A stretch of DNA of 64,000 bases from an uncultured Sutterella sp. GTDB taxonomy: Bacteria; Pseudomonadota; Gammaproteobacteria; Burkholderiales; Burkholderiaceae_F. The translations under genes and the position numbers were made by a program. Each line of letters starts with the position of its first letter. The stretch's first letter is position 1. Below are positions 17,401 through 25,791 of this stretch, piece by piece. Location of the stretch: contig CAJKSP010000002.1 of assembly GCA_905202595.1 (NCBI GenBank), forward strand, positions 60,312-124,311, in the 5' to 3' direction. The notes below the pieces were generated by a model. The model saw only the letters and a list, made by a program, of their open reading frames with translations, ran no database searches and was not told the DNA's origin.

Positions 17401-20342
17401 GCCACAGCGCTTTCGCGGTATTGCGGCTTGCCGGAAGCGTCGCTTGCGAGCTCCGTCACGTAGCGCTGCTTCGAGAAGGACGCTTTGAGGGGCATCTGCG
17501 CCAGGGGCTCCAGCGCTTGGCTGAGCGCCACGGCCTCGATTTCTGCAGGTCGGCCGGCTTCAAGCCAGTGAAGCGGCTGGGGCGTGCCGAGAAGCCGCCA
17601 GCCGATGACGGCGTCAGCGTCGGAGACGATGAAGGAAAGGCTCTTCGTAACCGCGCGGCCGCCCTCGGCTTCAAAGCCCGAGAGGGAGAGCGTTGCACGC
17701 TGCCAGCCTTCCAGGCCGAGGCTCGGCAGATCGAGCGCCGCATGAGCGCTGCCGTCGCCGGCGGTACGGATGTCGTCAAGCGTCAGCTCGGCCCCGGCTG
17801 CGGCGCCTTCGGCCGGGAAGGTGAAGTCCTTCCAGCGCGCAAAGTCGAGCGAGCCGGCGGGCGAGAGCGAGAGCTGCGCTTCAATGCGGCGGCCTTCAAG
17901 TCCGGCGCCGTAGAGGCTCTTGAGCGAGAGCGGAATCGACAGCTCTTCGGGCTTCACCCAGCCCGCCTTGGCGAGCTCCGGCGGCAGCGCCGCATCGAGC
18001 GACAGCGTTTCAGGTGCAAAGTCCTCAACGATGATCGAGGTCGTCGCAAGCACAGCGTCGCTTTCCGGCACCAGCAGATCGAGCCGCAGCCGTCCGGGAA
18101 GCTGATCCTTCGGAATGGGCCAGTCAAGCGACAGGAGGCCGTCTGCCGGCGCGGCGGCGCGGCGCTCGGCGACGACGCGGCCGGCTGCGTCAGTGAGGCG
18201 CATCAGAAGCGGAATGCCCGCGGCAGGCGCGCCGGTCCCGCTGGGCGCAGCGGCAAGCGGCGCCCAGTCGACGCGCTTCACGACGGCGCCGAAGTGCGCA
18301 GTCTCGCCAGAACGGAAGACGCCGCGGTCGGCAAAGGCTGCGGCGGCCAGCGAATCCGGGCCGGTGAGGCGGCCAGCCGCCTCCCACTGCGCAACGCTCG
18401 ATATGTTCGAATGATCGGAGAGCGAGAGCCAGGCGAGATCGCCTTCGGCGGTCTTCGTGACAATCGCAGCCGGGGCGCGCTCGCGCTCGAGCCCTTCGGC
18501 GGAGCGGAAGCGCGCCCGGCCTTCTTCGTCCGTCCGCGCTTCTTCGATGACCGTGCCGTTGGCGGCGAGAAGCCTAGCCGAAGCGCCGGCGATGGGCTTG
18601 CCGGTGCGGAAGTCGGCAGCATAGACCTCGCGGCTGCCGTCGGCCGCCCCCTTGACGATGAGCGCGGTGTTGGTGAGCAGAAGCTGCTTTGTGTCGGCAG
18701 CGGCCTGCTGCAGAACGGACTTGCCGTCGACGAGCGCATGGCGCCAGCCGGTGACGTCGATGCGGTAGAGGCCCGGGCCGGCCTGCGCTGCCGCTTCAGC
18801 GAGGTCGATCGAAGCGAAGCGCGCTTCGCCCTCTTTGGCGGCGCCGAGCGCGAGCTTTCCGGAAGCAGCTTCGACGTAGCTGTCGGGAACGGGGGATGAG
18901 AGCGCCCGCCAGTTCTGGGACGAAAGCGCCAGGTATTCGTCGCGTACGCGCGCAATGCGCCAGCGGATTTCTTCAATGCCCGTGCCGTAGAGCGAAAGCG
19001 CCTTCGTGCCCGCGAGCGTCAGAAGGCTGCCGGGCTGCATGAAGCGCAGCTCGGCATCGAGCTGCGGCAGGAGGAGGACTGTGCTCCAGCGCTCCGCAAG
19101 CGCTGCCGTGCGGCTGCCGAATCCCTTCGGGAGCGTGAGGTAGATGAAAGTGCCGGCCGGCGCTTTGAGGCGGAGCCGGATGTCGCTCGAGCTTTCATCG
19201 AGTCCATCGGCGGCTTCGGGCTGCAGAAGTGCGGACTTGGCCAGCACCGCATCGTCAATGACCGGCGCCTGCGACCAGTCGGCGCCGGAGGCTGCTTCAT
19301 CCGTCAGCTTTTTCGGCAGCGCATAGACCTTGATCGCACGGAGCACCTCGCCCGGCGTCGTAGCGAGCGACATGTGCAGGCTGATTTCATAGATGTCGTC
19401 GAGCCGTGCGGTTTTGGCGGCATAGGCCGAGGCGGACTGCACGCGGAAGATCGTCGAGGCGGAGGGAATGCTGAGCGAGGCTGCGGCAGTTTCAAATCCC
19501 TTCGGCACGGCAAAGCGGCCGTTTTTCTGGTCGGCGCGTCCGGCGGCGCCTGCGATGCGGGCCTCCAGAACGGCAGGCGACTCCGGCAGCGATTCAATCT
19601 TCACCTTGACGAAGAGGCTGTCGCCCGCCGCGTTCCAAATAAAGACGGGTGCGCCGAGGCGAAGCCCTTTGGGTGCGGCGCGTCCGGCGGGGGCAACCGA
19701 AAGCTGCCTTTCAACGGCAGCGCGGTCCGGCGTCGTCGAGAAGCTGAATTCGAAGCTCGCGAGCCGTTCGCCGTCGGGCTTGGGATCGGCCCAGAACTCG
19801 GCGTGAACGGGCGAAGCCGTGAGGGGCGGGGTCTCGACGTCGAGACTCGCCGCATCGAGCTCTGCACGAAGCGGCAGCGGCAGTCCCGTGAGCGACACGC
19901 GGTATTTGGCGCCGGCGGGCCAGTCTTCATAAGGAATGAAGGCGAAGCTTGTGGCGCTCTCCCACTCCCATCGGCCTTTGAGAGCGGGTGAAAGCCGCAC
20001 GCCGGCGACGGGCGCGCCGTAGCGGCCGATGTCGGTTCGGCAGCGCTGCCGCCAGCTGTCGCCATAGAGCGCCTGGCAGCGCGCTTCGTCTGGCGCGAGG
20101 GTGATGACAAGGCGCGCCCGGGCGCCGTAGGGCGCCTGAATGCGGGGCTTCAGAAAGACGGTTCCTTCAACGGCCTTCTGCGGAGACTTCTCGGCCTGAA
20201 GCGCCGGCTGTCCCGCCGCGGCAGGGGCGCCGGCAGCGGCGGCTGCGCCGGCTTGAGCGGCAAGCGCTGCGGCGGCGGCCCAGAGGGCGGCCGAGAGCGC
20301 GGTGGGCGGAATGAGGGAAGTCGAAGCGGTTTTGACGCGCAT
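14487..20342 (-). CDS. Bacterial alpha-2-macroglobulin-like protein, thioester motif absent
   Basis: Large periplasmic protein (1951 residues) of the YfhM/YfaS type, thought to trap proteases that breach the outer membrane while PBP1c repairs the wall. The N terminus has a signal sequence (TALSAALWAAAAALAAQAGA) with no clear lipobox cysteine. Macroglobulin and bait-region-like segments follow (RSGETAHFGAVVKRV; FAPETLSLDAALPPE; MTLPEGFAGRVRVMAAGAS). Where thioester members carry a CxEQ motif, about residues 1490-1510 here, the sequence reads MPYALLAQHPEAA, without Cys-x-Glu-Gln; no CxEQ occurs anywhere in the protein. I chose the ATG at 20342 (GGAG ten bases upstream). It is 62 bases ahead of pbpC. 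Confidence 0.9.
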   Translation of the reverse strand: MRVKTASTSLIPPTALSAALWAAAAALAAQAGAAAAAGAPAAAGQPALQAEKSPQKAVEGTVFLKPRIQAPYGARARLVITLAPDEARCQALYGDSWRQRCRTDIGRYGAPVAGVRLSPALKGRWEWESATSFAFIPYEDWPAGAKYRVSLTGLPLPLRAELDAASLDVETPPLTASPVHAEFWADPKPDGERLASFEFSFSTTPDRAAVERQLSVAPAGRAAPKGLRLGAPVFIWNAAGDSLFVKVKIESLPESPAVLEARIAGAAGRADQKNGRFAVPKGFETAAASLSIPSASTIFRVQSASAYAAKTARLDDIYEISLHMSLATTPGEVLRAIKVYALPKKLTDEAASGADWSQAPVIDDAVLAKSALLQPEAADGLDESSSDIRLRLKAPAGTFIYLTLPKGFGSRTAALAERWSTVLLLPQLDAELRFMQPGSLLTLAGTKALSLYGTGIEEIRWRIARVRDEYLALSSQNWRALSSPVPDSYVEAASGKLALGAAKEGEARFASIDLAEAAAQAGPGLYRIDVTGWRHALVDGKSVLQQAAADTKQLLLTNTALIVKGAADGSREVYAADFRTGKPIAGASARLLAANGTVIEEARTDEEGRARFRSAEGLERERAPAAIVTKTAEGDLAWLSLSDHSNISSVAQWEAAGRLTGPDSLAAAAFADRGVFRSGETAHFGAVVKRVDWAPLAAAPSGTGAPAAGIPLLMRLTDAAGRVVAERRAAAPADGLLSLDWPIPKDQLPGRLRLDLLVPESDAVLATTSIIVEDFAPETLSLDAALPPELAKAGWVKPEELSIPLSLKSLYGAGLEGRRIEAQLSLSPAGSLDFARWKDFTFPAEGAAAGAELTLDDIRTAGDGSAHAALDLPSLGLEGWQRATLSLSGFEAEGGRAVTKSLSFIVSDADAVIGWRLLGTPQPLHWLEAGRPAEIEAVALSQALEPLAQMPLKASFSKQRYVTELASDASGKPQYRESAVAEPVKEMTLETDASGLVRLPLETALPGDWLVTIRDSAGKTLLELPYHLSGNELKQGLSPSLPAAEVRASADKAAYEAGEAARVSILSPFEGFGLLTLESRGVDASVWIAVKPGENEASIVIPDGVSGRAYLHLSLIRGQGDANRFLEGYAETVIPVSIARKPHELGIRIDVPETSPDGRAVPVTITASEPSRVFLWAADDGILSLTDYRTPDPAKAILDDRALQVETRQVLDRLMPDAAAIAGALSPFGGDFDASLKLAAGRSAMQNPFPRRAEASAVWWGGLMEAGPAPKTVMMTLPEGFAGRVRVMAAGASLTRVGSADEPAVVRPALAIEPMLPRAVAPGDVFRAAAAVSPAESRPGGRGALDIETPLGFQPLTAMPLALVFGDAGGASAAADFTAPSAPMTAEFVFRAKLEETEKPQAAGAEPAPQEDASAAPVQPLAAERRESLSVRPASLPKTRLFGGRFKADQTAYDVAAGSPLYPTGERTVFTVTALPLPLAAELARPFADAPWASVLDRIAAAMPYALLAQHPEAAVQLGEDASSVLAEAAKRQNAAVAAISRATGWDGVRLFPTLDADLFLTAFAEDYLLTAGTYGGVPVELAQRLSQAIARAAPGTPATMDEARTAAYALWVLTRSGEVATSRIEALRAYMDERFPEWKKDPAAIFLAGAYQILRLKDEADALLKGRISTARAGYPWSPESAAALAAAVFPASGLADHAEARFWQRLMLDDLESTLAAGAPLSPVYAAAAGRAAVLAGQAAMEDSAGAASLKLVCTRRAPGFPTDQDVLTQAAGAAKLSAPGCLAYRASLASGSLRDWFWQASQTGASAVPQTAARSSGISISREYIGADGRAATSFRTGELVTVKIRLRSFLSESGGGLDDLSVTDLLPGGFELADPPGTGPSGAKAFMRGEDRMQFIAPEMPLGEATVTYRVRAVTPGIFAAPPAEAASISAPGVQASGVSGRITIRQ

Positions 20343-20516
20343 GAGGCAAAAGCTCCTTTGTTTGCTCTCAGAGAAGCGGATGCTCTGATGAGTCCACAAG
20401 CAAAGACAATGCTCTTAGCTTAGCCGCCCCAGGGCGCCAGATGGCCTCAAAGCCGCCGCGCTTTGCCTGCTTTGAGAAAATGCGAAGGCTGCATTCGCAG
20501 GGCGCGAAGCTTTTTG

Positions 20517-21671
20517 TCAGCGCAGCAGCGAGGCGTGCGCAGCTTCGCCGGCAAGGCTGCCGGCGCTTCTTGGTCTTGGAAAGCGAGTGAGAAAGCCCGC
20601 AGTGAGGAGCGAAGCGTAGTCGCCGGCGCTGATTCCGCAGCGGGCAGCGCCGCCGGAGCTTTCCGCGAGGAAGGCTGCGGCATCTTCGGCGCAGCGCTCA
20701 ATGAGCGAGAGCGCTTCGGCGCTGGGCCTGAGGAAGAAGACGGCATTCTGCGTGCGAAGCACGGGAGCGGCGGGCCGGCCCGATTCGGCGGAGAGCACGA
20801 GCGCTTCAATGACGGTCTGCAGCACGTCCTTTTCTCGCATCTGCTCAGCCCAGCGGATGGGATCTTCCAGACGTCCGCCTTTTGACTTGTATTCAAGCGA
20901 GATGAAGCCGCCGGAAAGCTCAATTACAGCGTCAGGCTGTGCGCAGAGCGGCCCTGCCCGGAAGGTTTCGCGGTCCGCTTCGCGCAGCAGAAGGCGCCCT
21001 GCCTGCGGCGGCAGGAACGGCACGAGCCGAATGACGTCGTCCTCGATGGCGCCGACGAGCTCCGGATCAAAGAACACAGCTTCAATGCCGATGCCGAGAA
21101 GATCGGCATGCGCGGCGGAGAGTCCCGGACGACGTCCGAAGGGCAGGGTCTGGAGAATGCGAGCGCCGGCAAGCGGCGAAGGCGCAGCTGGCCGCGAGGC
21201 CTCAAAGGGCGGCGCCGGCGGGGCGCTCGGGGCGGCAGCGAAGCTGGGCTGCGCCGGCTCGCGGGGCGGGTCGAGCCGCGCCGAGGGGGCGGGCTGCGGC
21301 TCGGGCGCCGGCGGCGTCGCGTCGCGCGAGGTTTCGGGCGCGGCAGAAGCCGGCGTGCGCAAGGTCGGCTCCGTCGGCACGGCGGAAAAGTCGTCGGCGA
21401 GACTTCTCAGCCGGGCGAGGCCGATGGGGCCTTTGCCCTGGCGGCGCGGCTCGAAGCGCTCGAGCGGGTCAGCGGCTCGCGGCGGTTCTGAGGCAGATTC
21501 TCCGGCAGCCGGCGCGGCGCTCTCCTTCGCGCGGCGGGGCTTTCTCATGAAGAGCCTGGCCACGGCGAAGAAAAAGAGGGAGAGCAGGATCGTCGCCGCA
21601 ATGAAGGCGGCGATCACCAGAATAATGAGCCCTTGCGGCGTCGAGGCCGCTTCAATGATCTGATCGAGCAT
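20517..21671 (-). CDS. Membrane-anchored candidate PD-(D/E)XK (RecB/Cas4-like) nuclease
   Basis: Not a protein I can name. A 384-residue sequence with one N-terminal membrane helix (LIILVIAAFIAATILLSLFF, about residues 15-40), a basic stop-transfer stretch, a Pro/Ala-rich linker to about 170, then a globular C-terminal domain. That domain contains PDAVIEL (D247), ISLEYKSK (E260-x-K262) and a following helix with Q285 (VLQTVIEALVL): the D...ExK...Q layout of PD-(D/E)XK nucleases, closest to the EYK strand of Cas4/RecB-type domains. With the anchor at the N terminus the domain would face the cytoplasm or periplasm depending on topology; the RKPRR after the helix favours cytoplasm. GAGG precedes the ATG. 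It sits between an RsmI-like methylase and the macroglobulin gene, all leftward. Nuclease activity is inference. Confidence 0.6.
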   Translation of the reverse strand: MLDQIIEAASTPQGLIILVIAAFIAATILLSLFFFAVARLFMRKPRRAKESAAPAAGESASEPPRAADPLERFEPRRQGKGPIGLARLRSLADDFSAVPTEPTLRTPASAAPETSRDATPPAPEPQPAPSARLDPPREPAQPSFAAAPSAPPAPPFEASRPAAPSPLAGARILQTLPFGRRPGLSAAHADLLGIGIEAVFFDPELVGAIEDDVIRLVPFLPPQAGRLLLREADRETFRAGPLCAQPDAVIELSGGFISLEYKSKGGRLEDPIRWAEQMREKDVLQTVIEALVLSAESGRPAAPVLRTQNAVFFLRPSAEALSLIERCAEDAAAFLAESSGGAARCGISAGDYASLLTAGFLTRFPRPRSAGSLAGEAAHASLLR

Positions 21672-21713
21672 GCATGTTGCCTCGCGAGCCGGCGAATCAT
21701 TCGTTCGGCGCCT

Positions 21714-22571
21714 TCAGGGGCGGCGGCCTCTGCCGCTGCCGGATTTGCCGCGGCGGGAATGGTCGGATTTCGCCGGTCGATGGGTTTCGGCTTTGCGCTC
21801 GCCCTTTCGCGCGGCATTGACGCTCGCATAGCGAAGGGATCGATCGCTTTCGGCCAAAAGCAGAAAGACAGTCGGCAGCTTCGGGAGCGCGCGCTCCGCG
21901 TCGCTGGCCCGGCGCCAGTCAGCGGCCGTTTGTGTTCGGATGGATTCGTTGGGGCCGGTGACGTCCGTTGCCACGCAAAGCCGCGTTGAAGGCGAGAGCG
22001 TCTCGATCAGCGCGGCGAGCATCTGCGCGTTGCGGTAGGGCGTTTCGATGAAGATCTGCGTTTCGCTTGCACGGCTCTGCGCTTCAGCGGCCCGGATGGC
22101 TTCGCGGCGCTCCGCTTCGTGAATGGGCAGGTAGCCGAGAAAGCGGAAGCGCTGGCCGTCCAGGCCCGACGCCATGAGCGAGAGAATGAGCGACGAGGGG
22201 CCGATGAGGGGAGAGACGCGGATGCCGAGCGCATGCGCTCGGGCGGCAATCTGCGCGCCAGGATCAGCAATGCCGGGACAGCCCGATTCCGAGAGAATGG
22301 CGGCGTCTTCGCCCGCAGCAACAGGGGCGAGCCACTCGTCGATTTTGGCGGGATCCGGGTCATGCCCGATTTCGATGATCGAGAGCTCGGCAACGGGCTT
22401 CGGATGCCCCATGGCCTTGATTGCGGCGCGGGCCGTCTTTGCGGCTTCGACGAAGAAGCGGTCGATTGTGCGCGCGCGAGCGAGCGCTGCGGCAGGAAGC
22501 GCTGCAGGGACGGCTTGCGCCGGATCGCCTGAGGCCACGGCGTTGGGAAGAAGATAGAGCGTGCCGGACAT
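21714..22571 (-). CDS. RsmI-like SAM-dependent methyltransferase (tetrapyrrole methylase fold)
   Basis: Predicted SAM-dependent methyltransferase of the COG0313 type, 285 residues. It starts MSGTLYLLPNAVASGD, and carries ILSESGCPGIADPGA and IGPSSLILSLMASGLDGQRFRFLGYLP, the two signature regions of RsmI, which 2'-O-methylates C1402 of 16S rRNA. Burkholderiales usually carry this maf-linked paralogue in addition to a true RsmI elsewhere, so the rRNA target is uncertain. The C terminus is a very basic tail (RRGKSGSGRGRRP), possibly RNA-binding. The ATG at 22571 lies 25 bases after the maf stop. Confidence 0.8.
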   Translation of the reverse strand: MSGTLYLLPNAVASGDPAQAVPAALPAAALARARTIDRFFVEAAKTARAAIKAMGHPKPVAELSIIEIGHDPDPAKIDEWLAPVAAGEDAAILSESGCPGIADPGAQIAARAHALGIRVSPLIGPSSLILSLMASGLDGQRFRFLGYLPIHEAERREAIRAAEAQSRASETQIFIETPYRNAQMLAALIETLSPSTRLCVATDVTGPNESIRTQTAADWRRASDAERALPKLPTVFLLLAESDRSLRYASVNAARKGERKAETHRPAKSDHSRRGKSGSGRGRRP

Positions 22572-22596
22572 GATGCGGATTTGCTGATCGCAGGCT

Positions 22597-23211
22597 TTAG
22601 GCGCGCTGAGCGGCTTCGCCTTCCAGAAGGCCGGGGAGCGCTTCAATGCCGGCATGGGCGAGCATCGTCGCGAGGTGCATGAGCGGCAGGCCGATGAGCG
22701 ACGTCGGATCGTCGGAAGTGACGCTCGCCATGAGTGCGATGCCGAGCTTTTCGATCTTGGCGGAGCCGGCGCAGTCAAACGGCTTTTCGCGGTCGACATA
22801 GGCTTCAATCGTGCGGCGGGCGAGCGGACGCATGCGGATGCGGGTGGCGCTCAGGCACTTTTCGGCCTTGCCTTCGGCATTGATCACGCAGAGCGCGGTG
22901 TAGAAGACGACTTCCTTGCCGGACATGGATTCAAGCTGCTTGATGGCGCGGTCGCGTTCGTGGGGCTTGCCGAGCTTGACGCCGTCAAGGTCGGCCACTT
23001 GATCCGAGCCGATGACGACGGCGCCCGGATGCTTTTCCCAAATGGCGCGGGCCTTGAGCTCGGCCAGGCGGAAAGCGGTGTCCTTCGGCGCTTCGCCGGG
23101 CAGAGAAGATTCGTCGATGTCGGGGCTCTCGGCGTCATAAGCGAGGCCGAGGCGGTCGAGGAGCTCGCGGCGATAGCGCGAGCTCGAGGCAAGAATGAGC
23201 TTTGCTGTCAT
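22597..23211 (-). CDS. Maf-family nucleoside triphosphate pyrophosphatase, YceF type
   Basis: Maf/YceF pyrophosphatases hydrolyse modified nucleotides; the YceF subgroup prefers 7-methyl-GTP. Family motifs are in place: LASSSRYRRELLDRLGL at the N terminus, the catalytic GSDQVADLDG (the QV form marks the YceF rather than the YhdE subgroup) and GKPHERDRAIKQL. Length 204 residues. The ATG at 23211 gives the standard MTAKLILASSS start. It is divergent from yceD (start 23381), the same neighbour as in E. coli and Burkholderia, and heads the leftward run that includes the methylase and the nuclease candidate. Confidence 0.92.
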   Translation of the reverse strand: MTAKLILASSSRYRRELLDRLGLAYDAESPDIDESSLPGEAPKDTAFRLAELKARAIWEKHPGAVVIGSDQVADLDGVKLGKPHERDRAIKQLESMSGKEVVFYTALCVINAEGKAEKCLSATRIRMRPLARRTIEAYVDREKPFDCAGSAKIEKLGIALMASVTSDDPTSLIGLPLMHLATMLAHAGIEALPGLLEGEAAQRA

Positions 23212-23380
23212 AGTCAGGCCATTGTAGCGGGCGGATCCGCTGCGTCCCAAACCTGTGCGGGTCACTTCTTTGTCATCTGGATGCCGTCTATCGGCGCTGA
23301 CGAGCTTTGCGGACGACTGCGATACACTTCGCGATCGACATAAGCATAGAAGCAGCCGGCAGCGCCGGCTCGAGGACGAC

Positions 23381-23887
23381 ATGCCGCACATCGTTGATAT
23401 TTTTGAGCTCGCCCGCCGAGGCGATACTTTTGAGAGCGAAGCGCCCGTCGCTGAAATGCCGAGCCTCTGCTCGTTTCTTGCCGACAGCGAGGGCGTGCTT
23501 CACTTCAAAGCTGAAGGGCTTGGCGAGATCCGAGGCCGGCCGGCAGCCCGCCTGTCAGTTTCTGGCGCCGTGAACGTGCCCTGCGCCCGCTGCCTTAAGG
23601 GCGTTCCCGTCGAGCTCGAGAGCGAAGGGGTCTTCGTTTTTACGAAGACGGAGGCTGAAGCCAATGCCATGCCGGTTGCGGATGACGTCGATTGGGACGA
23701 CGTGACGGTGGGCAGCCGCCGCTTCAGCCTCAAGGACTGGGCGGAGGAGGAGGCGATTCTGTCGCTGCCGCAGGCGGTTTATCACGAAGCATGCGAAGAA
23801 GACGGCGATGCGCTCGATGAGGATGAAGCCGAAGAGGACGAAGCGCGTCCCAATCCTTTTGCCGTGCTGGCTTCGCTGAAGAAGTAG
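23381..23887 (+). CDS. yceD: YceD/DUF177 family 23S rRNA accumulation protein
   Basis: YceD proteins are linked to 23S rRNA maturation and normally sit just ahead of rpmF (ribosomal protein L32). The 168-residue protein has the usual core, SVSGAVNVPCARCLKGVPVELESE, a second half with SLPQAVYHEACEED, and a very acidic tail (DEDEAEEDEA). The ATG at 23381 gives the typical MPHIVDIFELAR start. Unusually, no rpmF follows: a strong terminator comes about 50 bases after the stop and the next gene is a porin on the other strand. Confidence 0.85.
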   Translation: MPHIVDIFELARRGDTFESEAPVAEMPSLCSFLADSEGVLHFKAEGLGEIRGRPAARLSVSGAVNVPCARCLKGVPVELESEGVFVFTKTEAEANAMPVADDVDWDDVTVGSRRFSLKDWAEEEAILSLPQAVYHEACEEDGDALDEDEAEEDEARPNPFAVLASLKK

Positions 23888-23935
23888 CGGAGAAGCGCTG
23901 CAGGGGCGCATCAGGACTGAAGCGCATAGGCGCTG

Positions 23936-23967
23936 GCGGCTCGCTTTGGCGTGAGCCGCTTTTTTTT
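23936..23967 (+). terminator. Strong terminator after yceD
   Basis: GCGGCTC (23936-23942) pairs with GAGCCGC (23953-23959), followed by eight T (23960-23967). Confidence 0.9.
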
Positions 23968-24017
23968 GCAAGCTCGCTTTTTCGGCCTTTCAGCGGATAG
24001 GCGCGAGCCATAAGGCA

Positions 24018-24100
24018 AGCCCCCGCTCAGAGCACGCTGAACGGGGGCTGGATCGGTGATCTTCAGCCGGGGGAAGACTCTTGCAATTTTTAACCCCGGC
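24018..24100 (-). terminator. Two hairpins downstream of the leftward porin
   Basis: On the minus strand the porin stop is followed by a hairpin GCCGGGG/CCCCGGC (plus positions 24066-24072 with 24094-24100) and then AGCCCCCG/CGGGGGCT (24018-24025 with 24042-24049). Neither has a long T run; together they probably end the porin transcript. Confidence 0.6.
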
Positions 24101-24114
24101 AGAAGCGATCTTGG

Positions 24115-25293
24115 TTAGAACTTGTGGCGAACGCCGATCACAGCGGCCGTCGTGGACGGGTTGCGGTCGTCGCCCTTAGCGCCTGCGTAGTTGTCGATGC
24201 GGTCCTGATAGTAGCCAGCCACCGCGTAGACGTTCGTGCGCTTGCTGAACGGATAGTCATAGCCGACGGAGGCGCCCCAGCGGGTGGATTCGGTCTTGAT
24301 GCCATCCTTCTTGTTGGACGATTCCGTGTCGGTGTAGCCGACCGCAAGCATGCCCGTGCCGCCGAGGAGCGGCGCGCTGACGCCGGCCATCAGGCCGTAG
24401 CCATTGAACTGGCCGCCAATGCCGGCGCCGACAGTGGCGTAGCCGTCGGCCCCGCCCTTCGGATTGGTGTTCGACTTGTGGAGCATATGGTCGAAATACT
24501 GGGCGCCCACATAGGCCTTGACGACCTGGAAGTCATAGGAGCCGCCCAGCGTCACGGCGTAGCCGTCATCTACCTTCACATTCGGCGAAGCCTTCTGGTA
24601 GTTGTTCGACCAGTTGTACCAGTCCGCCGTCAGAACCAGATCAAGCGGGCCGTTCTTATACGTGCCGCCGAGCGCCGTATAGCGGTTGGCTGAGGCTTTG
24701 CCTTCGGCGTGGCTGGCTGTGCCCCAGTCATCCTTCGAATTGACGTCGAAGGAGTGCTGGGCGTAGGCGGTGAAGCCGGCGATCGTAGGCGACTTGTACG
24801 TGATCGTATTGTCCATGCGGCTGTAGCCGACGAAGAAAGTCGAGGCTTCAACCGTATAGCCGCTCCAAGAGGTGCCGAACGGGGAGAGATTGCCGGCGAT
24901 GCCGTACGAGCCGTTGCCGCTCGTCAGCATGCCCATGCGGCCGAAGGCCAGCTCGCCGTAAGGACCGGCAACATGCAGGGACGCTTCGCGGCCGAAGAGG
25001 CGGTTGTTCTGCTGCATCGTGCCGTTGTCAGGCGCAAAGCCGTTTTCCAGCACGAATCCAACTTCCCAGCCGTTGCCGAGCTCTTCAGAACCCTTCAAGC
25101 CAAAGCGGGAGCCGGCCTGATTGTTGGGCTCCATGGTGAAGCTGTCCGTCGACTTCTTTCCGTGCTCATCCGGATTGATGTGCGTGTACTTCAAGCCCAA
25201 GTCGAGCACGCCGTAAAGGGTGACGTCAGCTGCAAGGGCGGAGCCTGCAGCGAGGGCGCTCAGAACGCCGAGCGCGGCCAAGGTTTTCTTCAT
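24115..25293 (-). CDS. Gram-negative general porin
   Basis: Outer-membrane trimeric beta-barrel porin of the betaproteobacterial type, 392 residues. It has a clean Sec signal (MKKTLAALGVLSALAAGSALA, then ADVTLYGVLDLGL), the family block SRFGLKGSEELGNGWEVGFVLENGF, many alternating aromatic strands, and ends in VRHKF with the terminal Phe required for Bam-dependent assembly. GGAGGT lies before the ATG. It is preceded by an AT-rich control region and follows the flavoprotein gene in the same direction, but with its own long leader, so it is probably transcribed separately. Its relative lies at 28031 on the other strand. Confidence 0.93.
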   Translation of the reverse strand: MKKTLAALGVLSALAAGSALAADVTLYGVLDLGLKYTHINPDEHGKKSTDSFTMEPNNQAGSRFGLKGSEELGNGWEVGFVLENGFAPDNGTMQQNNRLFGREASLHVAGPYGELAFGRMGMLTSGNGSYGIAGNLSPFGTSWSGYTVEASTFFVGYSRMDNTITYKSPTIAGFTAYAQHSFDVNSKDDWGTASHAEGKASANRYTALGGTYKNGPLDLVLTADWYNWSNNYQKASPNVKVDDGYAVTLGGSYDFQVVKAYVGAQYFDHMLHKSNTNPKGGADGYATVGAGIGGQFNGYGLMAGVSAPLLGGTGMLAVGYTDTESSNKKDGIKTESTRWGASVGYDYPFSKRTNVYAVAGYYQDRIDNYAGAKGDDRNPSTTAAVIGVRHKF

Positions 25294-25393
25294 TTGTATG
25301 AACCTCCGTGGGAATTAAGTAATTCCGGATTGCTTGTCCGGTTTCTGAATTCTTGCGGAGATTTCTTTGGTTTACACCCTAAAAATGATCCTT

Positions 25394-25430
25394 TGAAATT
25401 TAATATTTCATATTATTCAATTAGTTGAAT
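25394..25430 (-). promoter_or_regulatory. Tandem inverted repeats in porin upstream region
   Basis: TGAAAT-TTAAT-ATTTCA (25394-25410) and ATTCAA-TTAG-TTGAAT (25415-25430) lie about 100-135 bases before the porin start. They are symmetrical and AT-rich, as operators often are; the regulator is not known. Confidence 0.4.
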
Positions 25431-25791
25431 ATGTATCTAAATTGAAAAATTGTTGTGTACAAATCACGCACCTAAATAGGTATTCGTAAAAAGCGAATGA
25501 TATGTTCGTATGATTCGAAAGTTGAGGCAGCCAAAAAAAAGCTGCGTCGGGGGAGGAATAGGCGCTGCAGGACGTCTAGCAAGATCTGTCAAAGCCAAAG
25601 GGGGATCGGAGAGAAGCCGCGCTCGGCTTTTTGGAAAAAGCGAGTCGAGAAGAAGCGGCTTTGGAAGCGGGCAGGACGGCACCCGCATGAGCGGCGGCTT
25701 CCGAAGGCGGTCGAATCGACAGGAGCCGGACGCTTACGGGCAGAAAGCTTTATGAGGAGAGAGTCTTCCGTGAAAAGAAGTGCTTTTGCCT

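Noticed and set aside
16914..18899. 661-codon open frame opposite the macroglobulin-like gene
   Set aside because: Antisense shadow; the minus-strand protein has clear domains and signal peptide, this one does not.
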